Assembly (NCBI RefSeq): GCF_026914185.1
Contig: NC_070558.1
Location: 3,224,001-3,288,000, forward strand
DNA from: Puccinia triticina
Taxonomy: Eukaryota; Basidiomycota; Pucciniomycetes; Pucciniales; Pucciniaceae
Length of the DNA: 64,000 nucleotides
Reading direction: 5' to 3'
Shown here piece by piece: positions 8,823-21,560 of the stretch. Made by a program: the position numbers and the translations under genes. Positions within the stretch are counted from its first letter, which is position 1. Every line of letters begins with the position of its first letter. The notes under the pieces are model-generated. The model saw only the letters and a list, made by a program, of their open reading frames with translations. It was not told the DNA's origin and did not search any database.

Positions 8823-9794
8823 CGAACTTAACTAAGTCCCTCAAGACTTTGGGCCCCCGGGGGGTAGGCTGAACTTGCAAACTAGCTTCCGTCGGGAGGG
8901 ACTTACACCATACCTCCCCACATTGGCACAGCAAGAATGCCACTATGATTCCAGCAACGGTGGGCCAGGTATGCTAACCATAGCATTAGCGTAGCCAAAT
9001 TCCGCTAACTTTTAGCGTAGCATTAGCGGAATTACACCATCTTCGCGCTAACGCTACGCGCACAGGGTGCGCAGCTAATTTAGCTGTTAGCGCAGATGCA
9101 AGAAATTGCGCTAACACTACACACAGAAGGTTCCAAAGAGCGCGCGCTACGCTGTGCTACAGCACTTTTAGCGGAAAAGGTCTGTTTTTCCGCTAAAAGC
9201 GCTGTAGCGCAGCTTAGCGACTGTAGCGGCGCGCTAACACTAACAAGGAATTGGCGCGCTGTTAGCGCAGCGTAGCGGCGCTAACAGCGCTTTAACACTA
9301 TTCAAAATTGGCGGGCGCTTTTTGCCGCTACGCTAACGCGTAGTGGCCCACTGTTGATTCCATTTATGTTCACAGCTGGTGAACAATTTTGGTCTTGTAG
9401 GGCTGATAGCATCCTCTGAGAGAAAGCTACACAAAAAACAACCACCCATTGTGCACACAAGCTGCAAGGTGCAGCGGTCAAGTTGCACACTGCTTGTAAT
9501 TCCAGCTGTTTGGGGATTTTTGTGGAGTTTCTGCGGGTGGCATGATTTTTGCCAAACACCTGAAATTATGTAGGTTGGATTGGAAAAATCAGGCCTACAC
9601 CCTAAGCTATTTTATTCCAAAGAATGTCAAGGGGGCAAGGAATTATAGAGCTTCAAAAATTCCACCCAGCCAAACTCAGATTCTTGGCACGCCATGAAGA
9701 AGGGGCAATAGCGTGCAAGTCCCTCCTGCCAAGGGCTCTCAAAGGCTTGCTTTGCAAGACACACACCCGCAGCAGAGGTACTTTGTTCAGTTTG
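8823..9794. mobile_element. Second Mutator-like MITE, sharing a TSD copy with its neighbour
   Basis: Starts CGAACTTAACTAAGTCCCTC and ends GTTCAGTTTG. The flanks are an exact 9-bp repeat, TGCTCAGCT (8814-8822 and 9795-9803). It holds a nested hAT MITE at 8955-9355. The two MITEs abut with only this 9-mer between them. Confidence 0.8.
8955..9355. mobile_element. hAT-like MITE, CAACGGTGGG family (401 bp)
   Basis: Ends CAACGGTGGGCC and its complement, with an 8-bp duplication GATTCCAG / GATTCCAT (7 of 8). The interior is almost wholly built from GCTA, TAGCG and CGCTA words in both orientations. Relatives are at 44000-44384 and 60804-61210. Confidence 0.75.
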
Positions 9795-9821
9795 TGCTCA
9801 GCTGCACTCTGTACTGACTGC

Positions 9822-10635
9822 CACTGCGGGCATCTTGAGCAGCAACATCTGACGGTTCAGTGGAGATTCAAACCCTGCGCAACAAGTATTGCAGCAACAC
9901 TTGTCCGGCTGATGGACAGCCGGCCACCAAGGTATGTACACACACCACACCTCTTGATGGCTGGCACAAGGACCGGCTGTCAGGAGGTGTCCACACTCCT
10001 CTTTATGGCCAGCACAAGGACTGGCCATTGAGAGAAGTCCTTGTACCGGCCATTGAGTGTATTCCACACTCCTCTCAATGACCAGCATAATGACTGGTCA
10101 TTGGGAGGAGGAGTTCACACTCCTCTTGATGACCAGCACAAGGACCGGTCATTGGGAGGAGGAGTCCTTACTCCTCTCAATGCCAACACAGACTGGTTTC
10201 AAGAGGACTGCATGCGCCTCAATGCCCGCTCTGCACAGTCCACTGAGGGAAGTATGTTTGTACTCCTCCCAATGAGAAAGCCTTGGGCCAGCCATTGAGA
10301 GGAGTGTGTACTCCTCTTGATGACCGGCCGTTGTGCCGGCCATCAAGAGGTGCCTGTACTCCTCTTGACGCCAGTGTGTGCTGGCATCAAGAGGAGTGAG
10401 GCCTCCTCCAGATGACTGTTCCATGAGCTGGTCACCGAGAGGAGTGAGAGGAGTTTGTAATATTCTCAATGGCTGGCACATGGACCTGTCATCAAGAGGT
10501 TGTTATGTGCTGCGGTGGCCGGCTGTCCAAAGGCAAATCAGCCGGCCAAATGTTGCTGCAGCTGACACTGCATATTCTGATATGCAGCGTCATGATGCCG
10601 CTTCAGGCCATAGCGACAGCAAGATGCCCGCAGTT
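9822..10635. mobile_element. CACTA-like non-autonomous element, copy A
   Basis: Starts CACTGCGGGCATCTTG and ends CAAGATGCCCGCAGTT, with a 3-bp duplication TGC (9819-9821 and 10636-10638). CACT(A/G) ends plus a 3-bp duplication suggest the CACTA superfamily. Long imperfect inverted arms contain a GCCGGC palindrome. The centre (about 9950-10520) is an array of GATGACC/GGTCATC hairpins. Copy B is at 25249-26432 in the opposite orientation. Confidence 0.6.
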
Positions 10636-10930
10636 TGCACTACTGCGGTTTCAGCTGACATTTGGCGGGAAACATGGGTCTTCAATGTCCCTCAATCTTC
10701 TCCTCCTCCAGAGGGATGTGTGAACAGAGGCTTGGGATCCATGCTGACTCTTTCAAACAAACCAAGAAGGTAGTTGGAGGCAATGTGATGTGTTCATGTG
10801 GTACGTGTGCTCCTCCATCGCACTCTAACCACACGTGCTCATGAGAAAAATAAGGACTTCGACGTAAAACTGATTGCTAGGACCGTTAAGTCGCGAAGTT
10901 ATGAGCTTTGTACAACATAACTAATCCTAC
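10636..10930. other. No gene recognised
   Basis: Low-complexity flank; short reading frames across it have no conserved features. Confidence 0.4.
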
Positions 10931-10932
10931 CG

Positions 10933-11135
10933 GCAACACTGAAACAAATAAAATACATGGAGTGTATCTGGTAAATGTTTTATTGAAGATGGAGACCTAC
11001 ATGTCCTATTTTTTGTTTTCAGCCATCCTATACATAATAAGGGCTAAAAACAAAAAATAGGACTTGTAGGTCTGCATCTTCAATGAAAAACGTTTACCAG
11101 ATACGCTCCATGTATTTTATTTGTTTCAGCGTTGC
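10933..11135. mobile_element. Fold-back MITE (203 bp)
   Basis: Almost the whole element is one inverted repeat of about 90 bp per arm around a 17-bp centre. It starts GCAACACTGAAAC and ends GTTTCAGCGTTGC, with a 5-bp duplication TACCG (10928-10932 and 11136-11140). Transcripts would form a long hairpin. Confidence 0.85.
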
Positions 11136-11140
11136 TACCG

Positions 11141-11686
11141 GCATGGAGAACCTCCTTGGCGTAGTCGGCAGGGGCACAGCTTGCAACCCTCAACTGCAAA
11201 CGGGGGTTCACACCCCTCCCTTGTCTTTTTGTCTGCTGCTTTCAAGCCATACCCCCCAATTGGAGTATGTACCAGCCTGGGCGCCCCATGGAAGTCCAGC
11301 AAGCGCCTATGGACAGTATTGTCATAGCGCGCGCCAGAGACTTATGCGTCCTCTGGGAAGTCACAGCCTTTCAGGATTTGCCCCGCTGTACAGCCTCTCT
11401 GGAGGTGTTGCGGAGGCAACACTCTTGTAGAGAGGCTTGTGTGTGAACTTGGGTTGCGGGGCTGACAGGATTTGCCAATCACCCCAATTACCCCTTTAAA
11501 ATAGACATAAGGAAATCAATGCACCCAGTCCACAATTCCAATAGATGTATTCCATCTTTGCGCTGATGCGCATCTTGTGAGATATGTAGCTTTTCCAGAA
11601 GTTGTAAACTTGATTTTCTGGTGACAAAAGAAAACATCTTTGATTTGCTCTTTTTTTACAATGGAATACCTGATTGCACTTTGTGC
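11141..11686. other. No gene recognised
   Basis: Contains GC-rich repeat-like sequence up to 11470, then AT-richer DNA. Reading frames here have no recognisable domain. Confidence 0.4.
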
Positions 11687-11694
11687 CATTGGAC

Positions 11695-12163
11695 TAGAGA
11701 TGTCACTGGGTACCCGCCCACGGGTGCAGGTATCCTGAATCCTGGGTTTTTAATGTGGGTACCCGGGTACCCACACAGGTACCCGCCCCAAATTTCCCCT
11801 CAATGACCGGAAAGAGGGGACTGGAGCCCAATCACCGGTCTGTTGGTCAAGAGGGCTGTCCAGTACTTGAGGGGACTGCATCTGTACAGTCATCAAGGAG
11901 ACTGCAGCCCTCTCGATGAACGTTCTGTCCGGTCATCAAGTGGACAAAGCCCTCTCAATGACTGGTCTGTCCAGTCATCAAGGGGACAGAGCCCTTTTGA
12001 TGACCGGTCTTTCCGGTCATTGAGAGGGATGGCTGCAGGTACCCCCGGGTACCTGCCTTTCGCATCCGGGTACCGGGTGCGGGTGCGGGTGTCCAGAATC
12101 CTGGAAATTTGAGGCAGGTACCGGGGTACCCAACGGGTACCCAGGTGCAAAGTGACATCTCTA
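11695..12163. mobile_element. hAT MITE with GGTACCC-rich ends (469 bp)
   Basis: Perfect 13-bp inverted ends (TAGAGATGTCACT and complement) and a perfect 8-bp duplication CATTGGAC (11687-11694 and 12164-12171). Inside the ends are GGGTACCC words, and in the centre (about 11800-12030) GATGACCGG/CCGGTCAT hairpins. Confidence 0.9.
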
Positions 12164-12171
12164 CATTGGAC

Positions 12172-13370
12172 TGTTGAGCCTATTAAACCCATAGCTCATT
12201 TCACGTGAGGGCCAATATATGCACCTCTGTGAGTCTTGACTGGCAGTTGGTAAGCTCCTTGGGAGAGTTTTTGATCACACTCGTTTAGTCAGAACTCTAA
12301 TAAACAGACAGAAAAGCAAGCCAATAGAACAAGTTGAACAGACGCCACAAAGATGCCTAGAGTACCAATCAAAGTGCTAACAAGGGCATCTTCAAGTTCT
12401 TCATCAAGTTCCTCCTCAAGATATTTGAGTGCCGCTCCAATGTCTCCCAAAAGTCTAGCTAAGAAATTCTTCAAGAATCAAGCTGTCCGAGACAGTAGGA
12501 TCAAGTTCATGGTGCACTGTACTGCCAAACCACCTGGGGGTTCAGGCAGGGTGTTGGCCTCACCCCAACCACCTGCACCCAGGTGGTACTTTTCAGGTGC
12601 CAGCCTTACCTTGTTCTCTGCCTACAAGGGGGGTGAACTGTGAGGTACTGTGTGGCTGTGTGAGCAAACTTAACAAAAGGCCCAGCCTCTGTGCAGGCAT
12701 GCAGTGTTTGGCTAGTCCCAAAGCAACCCCAACCAGAGGGAGGGCCTTGCATACTAAAACACTTTTATTGCGTGAGCTGATTCCAAGGTTTGCCTAGCCT
12801 TGTTTGCATCACCACACTCTCAACACTCAACATAATCTTTCTAGGTTTTGATACATCATACTTTTACATGGTCTTGATTTGTACATATTTTTTTATTGTA
12901 AAATCTGGGTTGTATCCAGTGAATCTTTTTTATCCAAGTTCAAGATTTTGAACTTTAATTTGGCTTGCCCCATAAGGCAAGGACCGTGCGTAGTCATACT
13001 ACTTGCTGTCAAGTTTGAAACATGAAGGGGGGAGAATACTACATGCAATAAAATAATACTGAAAAATCAAGCAGATAACCTGTCAGAAAAACCAAAAAAG
13101 AAAAAAGAGTGGAATAGAAACCAGGAGAGAAATAATGGTGTGTATATCAAGTCCGGCTCACACGAGCTTTGTGCTTTTGCGCGTAAGCCTGTCTGGTCAG
13201 ACTGGGCTGCCACCCAGAGACGCTCACCACAAGTGTTAAGCTCACTGTGTGAGGCAGCGTGAAGCAGGGGTTCAACTACTCAATAGCCTCTGCAATTTGC
13301 TCGACCTGGCTAGAGTAGTTGAAAGGTGTTGATAAAGGTGAACCGCATGAAAAACTGTGATGAGTGAAAA
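12172..13370. other. Downstream region of TAD2, no gene supported
   Basis: Mixed-composition DNA. A serine-codon run (12385-12420) opens frames on both strands but looks like simple repeat. Beyond it the sequence is AT-rich with no recognisable domain. Confidence 0.4.
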
Positions 13371-13375
13371 TTAAT

Positions 13376-14397
<1,022 letters not shown>

Positions 14398-14419
14398 TGT
14401 CAGCTTGGATTTTTCTATC

Positions 14420-14985
14420 ATCGTGTGATTGTAGCGCTGGAGCCTGCGGGGTACCGAGCTTCATCAAGCCTCTCTGGAGGAGAGCCCCGCAGGGTCTCTG
14501 TCTCAGACGCGAAGCGCGAGGGGCGCCCGAACAGTCAGTCCCTGTTCTGCCTCGCGCGGCCGCAAGCCTCCGCAGGTGGGACTTGGGTGAACTTAACACA
14601 AGCCCCGCCGTCTGCGGGGCAGTCACTCGCGCGAGCCGCGAGCGACCCTCCGAAGGAGGGACTTGTATCTACACCACGGGTTCATTTTTTGAGATGCAGT
14701 GCGCTGGCTCGACTGCGGGGTCTGAACAGGGTGGACTTGAGTCTGCTTTACCTGTCTGCCCTTTATCTGACAGCGGAGGTTGGTCGAGGGCAGCAATGGG
14801 TCAGATGTACAGTGGGTCATCTAATGTTTTTGGCACCACATTTTTCAATGCAGAAGATCAGGCCACAGCCTTTAAGTCATGAGATTGGCTACAGGGTTGA
14901 AAAATAAGTTCCTAAGAATGATTATGAAATAAAAAAAAGTAAAAATAAAAAAATGTAAAATGAGGAAATTTCTTAATCCAAGTTT
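14420..14985. repeat. Transposon remnants beside TAD2
   Basis: Begins with a hAT-end-like TAGCGCTGGAGC near 14429. It contains a module with CTTAACACAAG and GGAGGGACTTG (about 14588-14664) like the MULE MITE ends elsewhere. No matching second end was found. Overlapping long frames here are GC-rich shadows. Confidence 0.45.
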
Positions 14986-14990
14986 ATTTA

Positions 14991-16517
14991 GAGCATCCAC
15001 CCTTGTTGCGGTAAATTTTTAGGTAGCCAGCGAGTCCCGCAAGGCTCAGTTGCTTAGCTAGAAAAAAAACCACCCTCATCGCTAGGTAGCGGCTCAGTAG
15101 GCTACACATATTTAGATAAAGACACCACCACCACCTTTGTGTCTACATAAATATGTATGTACAGTGGGTAGACAATTGTATCCACCACACCATTTTTGGA
15201 CCATAGAAACTCAACCAACCAACTTCAAGTCACTAGTATTGGTGAGATGGTTCAAAATATTCTTCAAAACACAAATATGAAAAAATAAACACAAAAATCA
15301 AAGTTGAAAAATTAAACAAAAAAACCAAAAAATGTAATAATTTTCTCAAAAAAATTTGAAGATTGTGAAATGATAGTATGAGATCTGAAATGAATGATTA
15401 TAAGTAAAAAAATTGAAAAAAATTGATTCTATGTGGTTTAAAAGATGTGCGCAGTGAGTCATTCATCAGCATACCTGGCATTCTGGCACTGTAATTTCCC
15501 CATTTTGACTGCAGATTGTCCACCCACCAAGCCAAGACTTTTTTGGGTCACATTTTTTTCATTTATTATCATTCTTTTCATGTTCCACTCTTGCTTTCTG
15601 CCTATTCAACTTTCTCTGAAAAAAAGAATTAAGCTTGCAAGAAAAACTTGTGTTTTTTCAACTTTTTTAAAAAATCACAACTTTGTTTTTTCATTTTTAT
15701 TTTATCATATTCATATTTTTAAGCCTATTTTGAACCATCTCACTGGAAGGAATGACTTGAAGTTGGTGGGGGGAGATTCTAGAGTCCAAAAACGTGTGGT
15801 GGATACAATCGTCTACCCACTGTATGTATTTAAGCACAACACAGCCCACATATTCAGAAGAATATAGGCCAATGACCCAATGCCTGGTCTACTGAAGACC
15901 AGTCATCATTTCAACTAGGTTATCCCAATGACTGGTCGTGTTATCCAATGACTGGTCATCCCATCTATGACGGGTCTATTGATGATGGATCATTCAATGA
16001 CCAGTCATCACATCAATGTCCGGTCATCCTATCCAATGACCGGTCTATCAATGTGCGGCCATCCTATCATTGACCGGTTGATTGCTATCATTGACTGGTT
16101 GATCAATGACCGGTTGACCAATGACTGCTTGATTAAGGACCGGGCTGGCCATCCTGTCATTGGCCGGTTGATTGATGACCGGTTGATCAATGACTGGTTG
16201 ATCAATGACCGGTGAGTCAAACTGTTATGTATATTGTATATTATCGTTTTTTATTTTTTCTTTGGTGGGGGGTGGGGGGTGGAGAGGTTTTGGCATGTTG
16301 GTGTAGTATGTACTTGTGTTTGGCAAGGGTCGGGAGGCTGGTCAAATTTTTCCTTACAGAGGCTCTGTAGCCGTTGGTAAATCTTGTGAGCCTTAAAGAT
16401 TTGCCAAACAACTACTTAGCTAAAGAGCCCTAAAGAGGGAATGAGGGTGGAAAATTGCTTACATACTTTGTAAATCTGCCTTAAAAAGCGGGTTTACAGA
16501 GACAAGGGTGGATGCTC
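14991..16517. mobile_element. PIF/Harbinger-like non-autonomous element
   Basis: Ends GAGCATCCACCCTTGT and complement, flanked by TTA (14988-14990) and TAA (16518-16520), which fits a mutated 3-bp duplication. The related element at 37927-38962 has GAGCATCTCC ends and an intact TAA duplication. It contains a nested Tc1/mariner-like MITE and a GATGACYGG hairpin array at about 15870-16220. Confidence 0.65.
15162..15822. mobile_element. Tc1/mariner-like MITE (661 bp)
   Basis: Flanked by TA on both sides. Terminal inverted repeats begin CAGTGGGTAGACAATTG and extend roughly 100 bp per side with substitutions. The centre is AT-rich without transposase motifs. It is nested in the Harbinger-like element. 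Confidence 0.8.
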
Positions 16518-16682
16518 TAAATCCTCTGAATCACAAAACAAAAATTCAAGGGAAAAATTGCAAAAAAAAAAAAAAATCAAGGGTTTCCCCTCTACAAGTT
16601 GCAGAAAAAAAAAACATGAAGGGTTTTCCTTCTACAAATGCCAAAATCAACAAAAAAACATAATTTTACAACAACAAAAAAA

Positions 16683-18870
16683 GGGTCAGCCTAAATGCAC
16701 TCCAAACTTTTACTTCATGCACTCCACATTTTTGGCTTTGGGGGGCCAGCACTCCAAAAAAGTTGGAGTGCCTTGATTTTGTACTCCCAAAACATGGAGT
16801 CCCCAGATGGGCACTCCATGTTTCTTGGAGTACACAACTGGGTACTCCAAAATTGACCAAAATAGGGGAGTGCAGCTAGATGCACTCCAAAAAAAATGGA
16901 GTGCAAGACCAAGCACTCCACCTTTTCAGTGAAGGATTTTGGCTTTGCACTCCAGCTAGCAAATACCAAATGGAGTGCATTGGGGTCCACTCCAAGTCTC
17001 CTTTTTTTTGGAGTGCCCACAGCAATCACACCTCTTGATGACCGGTCTGGACCGGTCATTGAGGGGACTCACACGACCAGTCATCCAGAGGACTCATACC
17101 TCTTGATGACCGGCGCGGACCGGTCATCAGTCACACCTCTTGATGACCGGTGTGTACCGGTCAACAAGGGGAGGTGCTACTCCTGATTACCGGTCTTTAC
17201 CGGTCATCGAGGGGACTCCCACCTCTCAATGACCGGCGCGGACCGGTCATCAGTCACACCTCCCGATGACCGGCACAGACCGGTCATCAAGAGGACTCAC
17301 ACCTCTTGATGATCGGTCTGACTGGTCATTGAGAGGACTCACATCTCTTGATGATTGGTCAGACCGGTTATTGAGGGGACTCACACCTCTCAATGACCGG
17401 TCATCACCGGTCATCAAGGTGAGTCACATTTCTTGATGACCGGTCAGACCGGTCATCAAGGGTAATAACACCTCTCAATGACCGGTGTGTACCAGTCACC
17501 GACGGGAGGTGCTACTCTTGATGACCGGTTGGTCTGACCGGTCATCGAGAGAAGATGTTACTCCCCTCGATGACCTGACCGGCACAGACCGGTCATCAAG
17601 AGATGTGACTCACATCGATGACCGGTCATCACTGGTCATTGAGTGGTGTGAGCCCTCTTGATGACCGACCGGTCATTGGGAGCATCAAGAGGTGTGAGTC
17701 CCCTCGATGACCGGTCTGTGCCGGTCACCGAGGGGAGTAGCACCTCCTCTCGATGACCAGTCAGACCAACCGGTCATTGAGAGTAGCACCTCCCCTCAAT
17801 GACTGGTACACACCGGTCATCCAGAGGAGGTGTTATTCTCCTCAATGACTGGTCTGACCGGTCATCAAGGGATGTGACTCACCTTGATGACCGGTCATCA
17901 CCGGTCATCGAGAGGTGTTATTAACCTTGATGACCGGTCATCACCGGTCATCGAGAGGTGTTATTACCCTTGATGACCGGTCATTGAGAGGTGTTATTAC
18001 CCTTGATGACCGGTCTGACCGGTCATCAAGAGATGTGACTCACCTCAATGACCGGTGATGACCGGTCATTGAGAGGTGTGAGTCCCCTTGATGACCGGAC
18101 TGACCAATCATTGAGAGGTGTGAGCCCTCTTGATGACCGGTGATGACCGGTCATTGAGAGGAGGTGTTATTAGCCTTGATGACCGGTGTGACCAATCATC
18201 GAGGTGTGAGTCCCCTTGATGACCGGTCTGTGCCGGTCATCGGGAGGTGTGACCAGTCCGCGCCAGTCATTGAGAGGTGTGAGTCCCCTCGGTGACCGGC
18301 ACAGACCGGTCATCGAGAGGAGATGTTACTCCCCTCAATGAACGGCACAGACCGGTCATCAAGAGGAGATGTTACTCCCCTCGATGACCGGCACAGACCG
18401 GTCATCAAGAGGTGTGATTTCTGTGATTTCCCTCAATGACCGGCGGTCCGGTACAGACTGGTCATTAAGAGGAGATTTTAATCCGCTCAATGCCAGTCTG
18501 TACCGGTCATGGATATCAGGAGGATCAAGTGGGGTGTGTTTGCACATAGCCCGGTTGAAGTTGTAGGCACTCCAGCTCTGGCTGGAGTGCACAGTACTGC
18601 ACCCCCCTTTTGAGGAGGAGAAATATCAGGAATGGAGTGCTGGGGGAATGCACTCCAATCTGATGGAGTGAGACTCATGGGCACTCATTACATTTCCTGG
18701 CCACTGGTGTTCTTTGTGGTGCACTCCAAAGAGTCTTGAGTCCCTGGTTCTGCACTCCAATTGACTTGGAGTACTATAGTCTGTACTCCAACAATCATTG
18801 GAGTGCACACTCCATACACTCACTTTTGGAGTGCTTTTGGGATTTTTTTGGAGTGCATTGAGGCTGACCC
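16683..18870. mobile_element. Long-TIR element packed with hairpin array (2,188 bp)
   Basis: Ends GGGTCAGCCT and complement, with a perfect 8-bp duplication CAAAAAAA (16675-16682 and 18871-18878), so hAT-like. The subterminal 350 bp on each side repeat TGCACTCCA / TGGAGTGCA words. From about 17020 to 18520 it is a continuous array of some 30 imperfect palindromes (GATGACCGGT...ACCGGTCATC), roughly 45 bp apart. No transposase. Confidence 0.85.
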
Positions 18871-18924
18871 CAAAAAAATACAACTATAACCTGCAACCAG
18901 CCACCTAACATCAGCAAGCTGATG

Positions 18925-19150
18925 CACCGTGGCCCACTGTCCATCCCTGTCTAGCAGGGTTAAAAATCAGTGAGAGGATGACCCCCAGCGCGCCGCATTG
19001 AAGGCATTATGCAAAGGGGGGCCAACGAGTTTAGCCCCTCAAACTGTGCAAGTGCAACAGCAAAGGGGGTGAGGAAAAAACGCACACTGGAAGTACAGCG
19101 GCAGAGGACACCCTGGGGATTATCCAAACTCAAGGGCACCTCTTTTTATA
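18925..19150 (+). repeat. R1 repeat, copy 1 (LTR-like, with TATA)
   Basis: About 230 bp sharing CACCGTGGCCCA, CCTGTCTAGCAGGGTTAAAA and a TTTTTATA box with 28516-28735. Probably part of an LTR or promoter of a retroelement family; ends not resolved. Confidence 0.5.
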
Positions 19151-21560
19151 CACGTTCCAGTTCCCCCAGCAAGCTTGCATTGGCTTCCTTGACTTGGCCC
19201 TGCATGCTATGTACATATCCTTGGCAATAATGCCACCGCCACACCGCTGATGCATCTTTGAACCATGCGGCACTGACTTCATATGGATGTAACCTACACA
19301 CCCAGACAAATCGGGCAAAGCCGCGGCGCCAGCTGGGCGTTACATGACGCCAGCTTGGCGTCATGGTGATAGGGGGCGGGGCGCCCAAGGCCAGGTGGCG
19401 TCAGGACCCACATCAGGTTGTTGTAAGCCACGCTGGGTGCCTTCCGGTCGCCCGTCCTGCAGGCCAACCTGTCGTGATGGTCAGGCATGCGTCAATCTCT
19501 TGCGCTGCGGTGGTGCCGGTCAGGCTGCCGACATGGGAGGTCCACATCAGGGGGTCGCCCTCAGGCCGCCAACCTGCCCCGGTCGCTGGAGTGGCGACAG
19601 AGTGAGGCGTCCGGCCGCACAGCGCGGGCGAGCCGGCCGGTCTGCAACCTGATGACGCTGGCCATTGACCTTGCATGCCCGCCGTTTAAGGCCGGCGACC
19701 GCTATGTACATGGGACAAAACATCCGAGGAACAGGTGGCTTGGACCAAAAATGCTCGCCATCCGCGGCGCTGAGGAGCATGGCATAAGGCCTGCGGCGCT
19801 CTCAATGGGGTCCCTATCATGGGCACGCCGGAGGACTTTCTGGCACTTCAAGCACACAACCAGCAACCAGCACGTTGGCATCGACGAAAAACTTGACGGC
19901 GAACCACTCAATGACTCTGTTGGATTCCTTGCCAAGAATCTTGATGGCAAACTTCTTGACCCTTCCAACTTTTCTGTGGACTGGTGAGCTCAGGATCCCG
20001 ATTGTACTTCATGGTCCAGCCGCCCGATACACTCCTCCAACTTTGCTGACCAATTTTTACAGCTATAATTTCATATATCTCTCATTCCTAATTGTTATTA
20101 CCCATTCAAATTAAGACCTCCTCTTATTCATGCTGGTAGCTAGTTTTAATGCAAAAAGAAAAGTGTTACTATCATCACATTTTTACAGTGTATTTTTCTG
20201 AATATGTGCTGTAATCCAAAGTTGATAAAATATACTGTGTGAGAAGCATTTGACTATGGATGACAAACTGGTTGGATAAGGTGTGATATATAAATGCAGA
20301 GCCAACAATAGTTATACAAAGAAGAACCCAGGCTTACAATATTGACACAGAGCAGGGATTGCTGGCTATTAGCCTAGCTCCCGGTTGCGCGGGCTGCACA
20401 GCCATGCTGATTAGGGCTATGCGCACAGCTATTAACACAGCCTCGGGTTACCCACCGGCGGGACCCCGACCTTTAAGTAGAGATACCTGCACGTGCACAG
20501 GAGCTGAGTTCCCATGCAACTCCAACCATTGGAACTCACCCAACTTCGCCGTCACCACCACCCCATCCCCTTTCCTTGCTTTTCCGTCTGCCCCAGCCCA
20601 ACATATCCTTTACACTGATGAGTTTGACGCCATCCTTAAACGGCCGTTGGCCCGGCATGCCAAGCGACGACAGTAAGTTTACCCCTCCCCCACCCTCACA
20701 CCAGACCTTGAACATGCTAACAAGGGACGCCCAGCCAAATTGAGATGGTAGGTGATACCCCCACCCCCTGCATCTGGTTACCCACCCTGCCCCCCTAGCA
20801 TCTTGTTCCCCCACCCTTCCCTCTTCTCCCATGTGTGCCCCCCCCCCCCCCCCCCCCGCCGCGCTTCGCCTGTATTTCCCCTTTTTCTCATCCCTGTCAA
20901 CCCATGTGTAGCAAAGAAATAAACCTCTATAACCCAATATCTATACCTCTGTGGCCCCAGCGGGCCCGGTCCAATATGCCCCTTCACAACCCAGCCGTGT
21001 TGCCCCAGCCATGTCTCATGGCTCCACAGGCGAGCAGGGAGCCTCCTTGGTGCAATACCCCCGCCTGAGTGGTAGCTGCCCAGGTGTCATGGATCTAGTG
21101 GCTGCAGACGTGCTGTGTGGCCCTTGCCCACGTCCCTGTGGGTGACTCATAGTTGACCACCATGATGGCCGAGCATCGCCCACCAGGGATGGCCGCTGTT
21201 GATCACCATGATGATCCTATGGCAAAACAGGAACGGTCTCCTGGGTGTCCCAGGGGACAACTCCCATAGGCAAACGCTGCCGCTATGCAGATGGACAACT
21301 GCCAGCCAGACAGGCCTCATTCCGGCGCCCAACCCCTCGCCTAGCATGCGCCAACTGGACATGGTTCCCCAGCATATCAAGACTTCAAGTTGGCGCCCCC
21401 CCCAGCCTGGGCGTCATGTAGTCAACCCAGGTTGGTGCCATCCTGTACGCAGGTATGGCGCGCGGCCTGTACGGTGTAAAGCTCAAAAGTGTTCCTGAGA
21501 ACCTTTTTCTGAGTGTGGAAAGGGATGATTGAGGTTTTCTCTGCCTTTGTTGGGTCACTA
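19150..21560. other. Repeat-derived DNA, no gene supported
   Basis: A GC-rich stretch (19320-19990) carries long frames on both strands but no family I recognise. ATGACGCCAGCTTGGCGTCAT-type palindromes occur near 19344. The rest includes a poly-C run near 20838-20858 and GC-rich repeats to 21500. Confidence 0.35.

Noticed and set aside
12289..12643. Small minus-strand protein with acidic helix and hydrophobic tail, and a plus-strand poly-Ser frame
   Set aside because: Both depend on a serine-codon or LEEE repeat; no splice context or homology recognised. Possible but unsupported.
17020..18520. CRISPR-like array of regularly spaced palindromes
   Set aside because: Units are diverged, the spacers are 4-10 bp and not unique sequences, and the context is eukaryotic transposons. 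It is a palindromic satellite, not CRISPR.
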